A DNA stretch of 64,000 nt. Origin: Loigolactobacillus bifermentans DSM 20003. Its GTDB lineage: Bacteria; Bacillota; Bacilli; Lactobacillales; Lactobacillaceae. The stretch is from the NCBI RefSeq assembly GCF_001434575.1, contig NZ_AZDA01000018.1, positions 1-64,000 of the forward strand, in the 5' to 3' direction. Positions 58,028 through 64,000 of this stretch are shown here, piece after piece. The notes below the pieces were generated by a model. The model ran no database searches. It saw only the letters and a list, made by a program, of their open reading frames with translations, and was not told where the DNA came from. The stretch's first letter is position 1, and every line of letters starts with the position of its first letter. Made by a program: the position numbers and the translations under genes.

Positions 58028-60670
58028 ATGAAAAAACTAAGCAGTGGTCAAATTCGCCAAATGTACCTTGATTTCTTCAAAAGTAAGGGCCATGATATTG
58101 AACCTTCCGCTTCATTAGTCCCAGTCGACGATCCATCTTTATTGTGGATCAACTCTGGGGTTGCCACCATGAAGAAGTATTTTGAAGGGCGCGTGGTGCC
58201 TAAAAACCCGCGGTTAACCTCATCCCAAAAAAGTATCCGGACCAATGATATTGAAAACGTTGGGAAAACCGCACGGCACCAAACTTTATTTGAAATGCTC
58301 GGGAACTTTTCAGTTGGCGATTATTTCAAAAAAGAAGCCATTCCTTGGGCCTGGGAATTTTTAACTAGCCCTGATTGGATGGCATTTGACCCTGAAAAAT
58401 TATACATTACGGTTTATCCAGACGATAAATTGGCCAAAGAACTCTGGCTTAAAACCGGCGTTCAAGCAGATCATATTTATGAAGATGACGACAACTTCTG
58501 GGATATTGGTGAAGGGCCTTCAGGTCCCGATTCAGAGATTTTCTACGATCGTGGTCAAGCCATGAATAACGTCCCAGAAGATGATCCTGAAAATTATCCT
58601 GGTGGCGAGAATGAACGTTATTTGGAAGTTTGGAATATTGTCTTTTCCGAATTTAACCATAAACCAGACGGGACTTACGAACCACTACCCCATCAAAACA
58701 TTGATACGGGCATGGGGTTGGAACGACTGGTTTCCGTGGTCCAAGGGGCTAAAACCAACTTTGAAACAGACTTATTCTTACCGATCATCAAAAAAACAGA
58801 GGCCTTTAGCGCAGGGAAAAAATACAATGCCAACGCCCAAGATGACGTTTCCTTTAAAGTCATTGCCGATCACGCCCGGGCTGTTACCTTTGCCATTGGT
58901 GATGGGGCGTTGCCTTCAAATGAAGGTCGTGGCTATGTGATTCGGCGGTTGATCCGGCGGGCCATTGTGCACGGTAAAAAGTTAGGCATTAACGAAGCCT
59001 TCTTATATAAGTTGGTTCCGGTTGTTGGTGAGATCATGCAATCTTATTATCCAGAAGTTTTGGAACAAAAAGATTACATTGCCAACATTATCAAATCTGA
59101 AGAAGATCGCTTTAACAATACGTTAAATGATGGTTTGAAGTTATTGGACAAAACCATTGCGGCTGCTAAGCAAACCCCTGATAAGACCATTGCAGGGGCC
59201 CAAGCCTTTAAGCTGTTTGATACTTACGGTTTCCCATTTGAATTAACTAAAGAACAAGCGACAGATGCTGGTTTGACGGTTGACGAAGCTGGCTTTAATG
59301 CTGAAATGCAGGCCCAAAAAGACCGCGCACGGGCTGCTCGGAACCAAGATAACGGGATGGGCGTGCAAAGTGGCTTGTTGTTGGATGTCAAAGACCCAAG
59401 TACCTTTACAGGTTGGGATCATTTAAACAGCGACGATGCTGAACTAGAAGTTTTAGTCCAAGACCAAAGCTTAGTGGCTGCTGTGCAAACTGGTACCGCA
59501 CAGTTGATCTTCTCTGAAACACCTTTCTACGCTGAAATGGGTGGTCAAGTTGGTGATCACGGGGTGATCTTAGATGCTAACGGGACCAAAGTAGCCGACG
59601 TCACAGACGTACAACATGCACCAAACGGTCAAAACTTGCACACGGTAACTGTATTAGCACCGTTAAGCAAAGGCAGTCATTATCAATTGCAAGTGGACCC
59701 AACTTTCCGGCGTTTAGTGTCCCAAAACCATACGGCAACTCATTTGTTGGATCAGGCTCTACGCGACGTTTTAGGCGAACATGTGCGTCAAGCCGGCTCA
59801 TTGGTTGAACCCGATTACTTGCGGTTTGACTTTACCCATGCTGGCCAAACCAGTCCAGACGAATTAAAGCAAATCGAACGGATCGTCAACGAAAAGATCT
59901 GGGCAGCATTGCCAATTAGCTGGGTTGTAACCGACATTGAATCTGCTAAGAAGATGGGCGCCATTGCCATTTTCACTGAAAAGTATGGCGATGAAGTGCG
60001 GGTGGTTTCTATTGGGGACTACTCGCGTGAGTTTGATGGTGGGACCCATGCCAACAATACCGCTGAATTAGGCCTGTTTAAGATCACCAGTGAAACTGGG
60101 ACTGGGGCTGGTGTTCGGCGGATCGAAGCCGTGACGGCTAAGGCAGCGTTTGACTTCCTAGGCCAACGGGAAGCTTGGTTACAGGACACCGCTGATTTGT
60201 TGAAAGAACCACAAATCAAGGCTGTTCCACACAAAGTGGAACAGTTACAAGCGCAATTAAAAGCAGCTAATCGCGAAATTGAAAGCTTACAGGCTAAAGC
60301 AGCCCAAGCTCAAGCTGGCGATGTGTTTAAACAAGTCCAAACGATCGGGGCTACGACTTTAGTCGCCGCTGAAGTCAACGTAGCGGATATGAATCAATTA
60401 CGCCAAATGGCAGATGACTGGAAGCAAAAATCAGCTTCTGATGTGTTAGTTTTAGGCACTGAAGTCAAAGGCAAAGCTAACTTGATCGTTGCAGTGAGTC
60501 CAGCTGGTGTAAAGCGTGGTTTAAAGGCCGGCGATTTGATCAAAGCCATTGCACCTAAAGTCGGTGGTGGTGGCGGTGGCCGTCCGGATATGGCCCAAGC
60601 TGGTGGGAAGAACCCAGCTGGGATTCAGGACGCCTTAAAGGCTGCCGCTGATTTCTTAGCACAGGCTTAA
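58028..60670 (+). CDS. alaS: Alanyl-tRNA synthetase
   Basis: The 880-residue class II synthetase charges tRNA-Ala. The N-terminal catalytic domain has SSGQIRQMYLDFFKSKGH, RLTSSQKSIRTNDIENVGKT and FEMLGNFSVGDYFKKEAIPW; GMGLERLVSVVQG is motif 3-like. The editing domain has HTATHLL and GGTHANNTAELG. The usual editing-site motif is CGGTH with a zinc-binding Cys; here it is DGGTH. The C-Ala domain ends with the Gly-rich KVGGGGGGRPDMAQAGGK. ATG 58028 after AAAGGGAG, under T-box control. Confidence 0.97.
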   Translation: MKKLSSGQIRQMYLDFFKSKGHDIEPSASLVPVDDPSLLWINSGVATMKKYFEGRVVPKNPRLTSSQKSIRTNDIENVGKTARHQTLFEMLGNFSVGDYFKKEAIPWAWEFLTSPDWMAFDPEKLYITVYPDDKLAKELWLKTGVQADHIYEDDDNFWDIGEGPSGPDSEIFYDRGQAMNNVPEDDPENYPGGENERYLEVWNIVFSEFNHKPDGTYEPLPHQNIDTGMGLERLVSVVQGAKTNFETDLFLPIIKKTEAFSAGKKYNANAQDDVSFKVIADHARAVTFAIGDGALPSNEGRGYVIRRLIRRAIVHGKKLGINEAFLYKLVPVVGEIMQSYYPEVLEQKDYIANIIKSEEDRFNNTLNDGLKLLDKTIAAAKQTPDKTIAGAQAFKLFDTYGFPFELTKEQATDAGLTVDEAGFNAEMQAQKDRARAARNQDNGMGVQSGLLLDVKDPSTFTGWDHLNSDDAELEVLVQDQSLVAAVQTGTAQLIFSETPFYAEMGGQVGDHGVILDANGTKVADVTDVQHAPNGQNLHTVTVLAPLSKGSHYQLQVDPTFRRLVSQNHTATHLLDQALRDVLGEHVRQAGSLVEPDYLRFDFTHAGQTSPDELKQIERIVNEKIWAALPISWVVTDIESAKKMGAIAIFTEKYGDEVRVVSIGDYSREFDGGTHANNTAELGLFKITSETGTGAGVRRIEAVTAKAAFDFLGQREAWLQDTADLLKEPQIKAVPHKVEQLQAQLKAANREIESLQAKAAQAQAGDVFKQVQTIGATTLVAAEVNVADMNQLRQMADDWKQKSASDVLVLGTEVKGKANLIVAVSPAGVKRGLKAGDLIKAIAPKVGGGGGGRPDMAQAGGKNPAGIQDALKAAADFLAQA

Positions 60671-60754
60671 GTACGACTGCTTTTAGAGGAAATAGCGTCT
60701 TCACGGCGTTAGATTGCCTTTCGTGTGAATTGTCACATAAATTTAATATTTAGC

Positions 60755-60800
60755 AAAAGGCATCAGTTCTGGTGGTTAAAATCAGGCTGATGCCTTTTGT
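60755..60800. terminator. Terminator after alaS
   Basis: AAAAGGCATCAG / CTGATGCCTTTT stem with a 20-nt loop that can pair further; TTTT at the 3' end. Confidence 0.75.
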
Positions 60801-60849
60801 GACGCGACTTTAACCGGTATTGACCGATTAAAACGCTGGGGCAGCTTCG

Positions 60850-60878
60850 TTGAGAGTTCGCCGGTTTTCGAGTAGAAT
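60850..60878 (+). promoter_or_regulatory. ireB operon promoter
   Basis: TTGAGA (60850-60855), 17-bp spacer, TAGAAT (60873-60878). Confidence 0.65.
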
Positions 60879-60916
60879 ATAGAGTGGAATGATTAGGTAA
60901 AGGCGAGGTGTTAGGG

Positions 60917-61177
60917 ATGAGTTCATTAGATGAAACTGTCAGCTTTGATTTTGGCCGTGAACAACCCAAGGATGTCAAAGAAACGTTAGAAACGGTTTAT
61001 CAAGCATTAGCAGATAAAGGCTATAATCCAATCAACCAAATCGTAGGCTATCTACTGTCTGGCGATCCGGCCTATATTCCGCGTTACAATGACGCGCGTA
61101 ATTTGATTCGGCGGTTCGAACGGGACGAGATCATAGAAGAGTTAGTACGACATTATTTGAAGAAGGACGGTCTTTAA
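60917..61177 (+). CDS. ireB: IreB family regulatory phosphoprotein (UPF0297, YrzL)
   Basis: The 86-residue small dimeric helical protein. [40 protein letters not shown] and [20 protein letters not shown] match the family. In Enterococcus faecalis, IreB is the substrate of the Ser/Thr kinase IreK and affects cephalosporin resistance; the phosphorylated threonines are near the N-terminus. ATG 60917 has GAGG 8 nt upstream; GTG 60908 overlaps that site. Its stop overlaps the ruvX start. Confidence 0.94.
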   Translation: MSSLDETVSFDFGREQPKDVKETLETVYQALADKGYNPINQIVGYLLSGDPAYIPRYNDARNLIRRFERDEIIEELVRHYLKKDGL

Positions 61178-61608
61178 TGCGTTATTTAGGGTTGGATGTT
61201 GGCTCACGAACAGTTGGTGTGGCGGTTAGCGATTTACTGGGCTGGACGGCACAAGGTGTGGAGATCATTCGCATCAATGAAGACGAAGCAGAATTTGGCT
61301 TAGACCGTGTTGCGGAATTGGTCAAAGCTTACGATGTGACCAACTTTGTGGTCGGGTTGCCAAAGAACATGAACAATAGTATTGGGCCACGGGCAGAAGC
61401 GTCGCAGGCTTATGGTAAAATGCTAACGGAGCGCTTTGGTTTACCAGTGGACTTTATTGACGAGCGACTGACCACCGTTGAAGCGGAACGGATGTTGATC
61501 AGTCAAGCCAACACTTCGCGCCAAAAACGCAAAAAAGTCATTGATAAATTAGCAGCAGTGATGATCTTACAAAATTATTTAGATCGCGCAGCAAACCAAA
61601 AATCATAA
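61177..61608 (+). CDS. ruvX: Holliday junction resolvase-like RNase (YqgF/RuvX)
   Basis: The 143-residue RNase H-fold protein, implicated in 16S rRNA 5' end processing in other bacteria. [18 protein letters not shown] (first Asp), [18 protein letters not shown] and [15 protein letters not shown] carry the acidic residues; [18 protein letters not shown] closes it. The start overlaps ireB (TAATG). The ireB-ruvX-yrzB order is conserved in Firmicutes. Confidence 0.96.
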   Translation: MRYLGLDVGSRTVGVAVSDLLGWTAQGVEIIRINEDEAEFGLDRVAELVKAYDVTNFVVGLPKNMNNSIGPRAEASQAYGKMLTERFGLPVDFIDERLTTVEAERMLISQANTSRQKRKKVIDKLAAVMILQNYLDRAANQKS

Positions 61609-61621
61609 AAGAGGTGGCATA

Positions 61622-61936
61622 ATGGCCAATAACCAACAAGTACCAGACAATGATGACGAACGTCAAATCACCTTAGTGGATGAACAAGGTAACGAAGAAC
61701 TTTACGAAATCTTATTTACTTTTGATTCAGAAGATTTTGGCAAGTCTTACGTGTTACTTTATCCAGCTGGTGCTGCTGAAGATGAAGACGTTGATATTCA
61801 GGCGTTTTCTTTCAAGAGTTCTGATAAAGGGGATCCCGCTGAAGGCGATTTATTCCCGATTGAATCCGATGAAGAATGGGACATGGTTGAGGAAGTGTTA
61901 AACACATTCTTAGCCGATGATGATCATCGCGATTAG
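61622..61936 (+). CDS. yrzB: DUF1292 protein (YrzB)
   Basis: The 104-residue acidic protein of the DUF1292 family. [32 protein letters not shown] and VDIQAFSF are typical, with an acidic C-terminus ([21 protein letters not shown]). Function unknown; always next to ruvX. ATG 61622 with GAGGTGG upstream. A compound terminator follows. Confidence 0.92.
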   Translation: MANNQQVPDNDDERQITLVDEQGNEELYEILFTFDSEDFGKSYVLLYPAGAAEDEDVDIQAFSFKSSDKGDPAEGDLFPIESDEEWDMVEEVLNTFLADDDHRD

Positions 61937-61959
61937 GTAAACAAGTGCGATCAGAGAGT

Positions 61960-62020
61960 GGTTTAAAGGTGTTTTGTGGCAACCAACAGGGGTTGCTGGC
62001 CTTTAAGCCATTTTCTTTTT
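61960..62020 (+). terminator. Compound terminator after yrzB
   Basis: Outer stem GGTTTAAAGG / CCTTTAAGCC, inner GCAACC / GGTTGC, then ATTTTCTTTTT. Confidence 0.8.
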
Positions 62021-62108
62021 CAATTGGCGTGACTGTTTATTTTTGGGAAAGCATGCTAAAATATAACACGTTTATTTTTGTGACAAATCACAGAATGGGG
62101 GGCCTAGC

Positions 62109-62372
62109 ATGGCCGAAGAAAAAAGACGCTTTAAAATTCAAATTGGAAACAAAACCTATACGATCGTTGGTGCAGCTAGTGCGGCCCACATGCAGGCGGT
62201 TAGCCGAGTGGTCAACGACCAGTTGACACAAATTAAGGCAGCGGGGAATTTATCCACTGAAACGGCGGCAACGTTGTTGGCCATTAACACGGCCTCGAAG
62301 CAGTTAAAACTGCAAGCGCAAGTCGATGCGCTGACGGCACAGTTAAAAGAACTGAAAAGTGAGGTTCAATAG
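62109..62372 (+). CDS. zapA: Cell division protein ZapA
   Basis: The 87-residue FtsZ-ring stabiliser. EEKRRFKIQIGNKTYTIVGA at the start, HMQAVSRVVNDQLTQIKAA, then the LLAINTASKQLKLQAQVDAL coiled coil, ending in an E/K-rich tail. ATG 62109, with the G-rich run GGGGGGCC just upstream as ribosome binding site. It is 4 bp from cvpA. Confidence 0.92.
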   Translation: MAEEKRRFKIQIGNKTYTIVGAASAAHMQAVSRVVNDQLTQIKAAGNLSTETAATLLAINTASKQLKLQAQVDALTAQLKELKSEVQ

Positions 62373-62376
62373 GTTT

Positions 62377-62910
62377 ATGTGGACAATTTTGATTTTATTA
62401 TTGCTGGTATACGCTTATTATGCCGGTCGGCGTCGCGGTCTGATGCTACAGCTCGTGTATTCTGGCGGCTATTTATTAACGTTTTTGATTGCACGACTGA
62501 GTTATTTAAGTTTAGCGCCACATTTAACGTTATGGGTGCCTTATCAGTCGGCAGATCTTTCTAGCAAGTTTGCTTTTTTCAGTCAAAAAACTGGGTTTAA
62601 GTTGGACAAGGCCTTTTATGCGGCGTGTGCGTTTATGCTGATTATGGTAATCGGCTGGGCGCTGGTGCGGTTTGTGGGTATTTTATCCAGTCAATTGACC
62701 TTTTACCCCTTAAAACAACAACAAAGTTTGATCGGTGGTGCAGTGCTAAATGTGGTGACGGTGTACGTCGGCATCTACTTGGTTTTAACCGTGCTCACGT
62801 TATTCCCGTTACCACTGTTCCAAAATGCGTTTATGCATTCTTGGTTCTTAAAAGGGATGATCAAATTAACGCCGATCCCAGCCCTGTCATGGTGGCTGGC
62901 GGCGATTTAG
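62377..62910 (+). CDS. cvpA: CvpA family membrane protein
   Basis: The 177-residue protein has about four to five helices. TILILLLLVYAYYAGRRRGL is the first; FYAACAFMLIMVIGWALVRF, GGAVLNVVTVYVGIYLVLTV and a last hydrophobic stretch follow. CvpA (YshB) proteins lie between zapA and mutS2 in Firmicutes. ATG 62377 gives the standard start; the open frame to GTG 62359 overlaps zapA. Molecular role unknown (colicin V production and envelope-stress phenotypes elsewhere). Confidence 0.87.
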   Translation: MWTILILLLLVYAYYAGRRRGLMLQLVYSGGYLLTFLIARLSYLSLAPHLTLWVPYQSADLSSKFAFFSQKTGFKLDKAFYAACAFMLIMVIGWALVRFVGILSSQLTFYPLKQQQSLIGGAVLNVVTVYVGIYLVLTVLTLFPLPLFQNAFMHSWFLKGMIKLTPIPALSWWLAAI

Positions 62911-62926
62911 AATCGGATTTAAAGTG

Positions 62927-62955
62927 CGGCAGGTCAGGCGGCCTGCCGTCTTTTG
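62927..62955 (+). terminator. Hairpin between cvpA and mutS2
   Basis: CGGCAGG / CCTGCCG stem, 8-nt loop, TCTTTT; moderate terminator or attenuator. Confidence 0.6.
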
Positions 62956-62979
62956 TGATAAAAGGAAAGGATGTTTGGT

Positions 62980-64000
62980 GTGAATCAAAAAATTCTGCAA
63001 ACGTTGGAATTCGCTAAGATTCGGGCGGCCGTTGCGGCATATACCGTATCAGCTGTTGGGCAACAACTGAGCCGCCAATTAGAGCCGAATCACGATCGTA
63101 AAACCATTCAGCAGATGTTAATGGAAACGCAAGATGCCGCTACGATTTTACGGTTGAAAGGGCCGATTCCAATGCCGAAGCTAGTCGATGTGCAACCTCA
63201 TTTAAAACGGTTGGCCATTGGCGGGACGCTTAACGGCGTGGAATTGGCACAGATCAGTCGGGTGCTGCGGGCAACCGCTGACGTGGACCGCTTTTTAACG
63301 GCTGTTACAGAAGAAGAGGCGGTTACTTTTCAAGAGCTTGATCAGTGGTGGCAACGGTTGACAACCTTACCCACGTTAACCAAACGGCTGCGGCTGTCAT
63401 TGGAGGATGATGGTCATTTAACGGATGATGCGTCACCAAAGTTGCGCCAGATCCGTAATGGCATTCAACAATTAGAAGGCCAGATTCGGAGTCAAATGAA
63501 CCAGTACACCCATGGCAAACAAGCGCAATATTTAAGTGACCCGATCGTCACCATTCGGAATGAGCGCTATGTGATTCCTGTGAAGCAAGAGTACCGCCAT
63601 CATTTTGGTGGTGTGGTGCATGATGAAAGTGCCAGTGGGTTGACGCTGTTTATTGAACCGCAGGCGGTGATGGACTTGAACAACCGCCTGCGCCAGCGAC
63701 AAATCGAAGCGCAACAGGAAGAATTGCGGATCCTAGCGGAACTTTCAAATGAATTGGCCCCTTATCGTCAAGAAATTTTAGATAACGGCCAGATTTTAGG
63801 CCATTTTGACTTTGTAAACGCCAAAGCCCGATATGCAAAAGACTTAAAGGCAACTGAGCCGCATTTAGCCGCTGACAACCACGTTCAATTACGGCAAGCG
63901 CGGCACCCTTTGCTGGCGGCTGAAAAAGTGGTGGCCAATGATATTGAACTTGGTGGCGATTTTAAAGCGATGGTGATCACTGGGCCGAACACCGGTGGGA
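62980..64000 (+). CDS. mutS2: Endonuclease MutS2, N-terminal part (cut by window edge)
   Basis: 340 codons are visible. The N-terminus reads NQKILQTLEFAKIRAAVAAY; the MutS core has HFGGVVHDESASGLTLFIEP and the LRQARHPLL block, and the window ends in the Walker A motif GPNTGG. MutS2 lacks the mismatch-binding domain and has a C-terminal Smr nuclease, which is outside the window; the family acts in recombination control and ribosome rescue. ATG 62971 is possible, but GTG 62980 has GGAAAGGA at good spacing and gives the usual N-terminus. Confidence 0.95.
   Translation, partial: MNQKILQTLEFAKIRAAVAAYTVSAVGQQLSRQLEPNHDRKTIQQMLMETQDAATILRLKGPIPMPKLVDVQPHLKRLAIGGTLNGVELAQISRVLRATADVDRFLTAVTEEEAVTFQELDQWWQRLTTLPTLTKRLRLSLEDDGHLTDDASPKLRQIRNGIQQLEGQIRSQMNQYTHGKQAQYLSDPIVTIRNERYVIPVKQEYRHHFGGVVHDESASGLTLFIEPQAVMDLNNRLRQRQIEAQQEELRILAELSNELAPYRQEILDNGQILGHFDFVNAKARYAKDLKATEPHLAADNHVQLRQARHPLLAAEKVVANDIELGGDFKAMVITGPNTGG

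Overview
The window looks like a chromosomal segment of a low-to-moderate GC Gram-positive bacterium of the family Lactobacillaceae. The evidence is gene order: tsaB-rimI-tsaD-ABC-F-rex-CPBP-groES-groEL, ymdB-ymcA-mutS-mutL-ruvA-ruvB-queA-tgt-yajC, and alaS-ireB-ruvX-yrzB-zapA-cvpA-mutS2. It is supported by a CIRCE element at groES, a THF riboswitch at folT and an alanine T-box at alaS. I cannot name the species from sequence alone.

Region 1 (1-20 kb) is accessory and encodes cell-surface polysaccharide functions. It opens with a truncated LtaS-like gene and a TIR-like (DUF1863/ThsB-like) gene on the minus strand. A plus-strand exopolysaccharide locus follows: priming sugar transferase, DUF4422 glycosyltransferase, Wzz, Wzy-like polymerase, GT4, CDP-glycerol glycerophosphotransferase, Glf, Wzx flippase, TagD and a galactofuranosyltransferase-like protein. 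Glf with a Galf-type transferase, plus TagD with a CDP-glycerol transferase, predicts a polymer with galactofuranose and glycerol-phosphate. After a decayed IS982-type transposase comes a three-component membrane glycosylation set: YfhO-type GT-C, CsbB-type polyprenyl-phosphate glycosyltransferase, a second GT-C-like protein and a GtrA/GtcA flippase. It is interrupted by an IS5-type remnant.

Region 2 (20-25.7 kb) is transitional: a TIM-barrel epimerase-like gene, two tandem paralogous 79-aa proteins of unknown function, an RmlB-like gene with an altered active site, galU, ansA and riboswitch-controlled folT. Between ansA and folT, the minus strand holds a candidate small RNA with two hairpins sharing the loop UCACCC, an intervening UCUCCC and a U8 terminator.

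Region 3 (25.8-64 kb) is conserved housekeeping DNA: t6A biosynthesis, ribosome-associated ABC-F, redox sensing by Rex, chaperonins, mismatch repair and recombination, queuosine modification, alcohol dehydrogenase, G6P dehydrogenase, DNA polymerase IV, nrnA, a DEAD-box helicase, alaS and a cell-division/mutS2 cluster cut by the right edge. The main gap is 56.85-57.75 kb, which holds two inverted copies of a GC-rich repeat element before the alaS T-box promoter. No tRNA, rRNA, CRISPR array or intact mobile element was seen.
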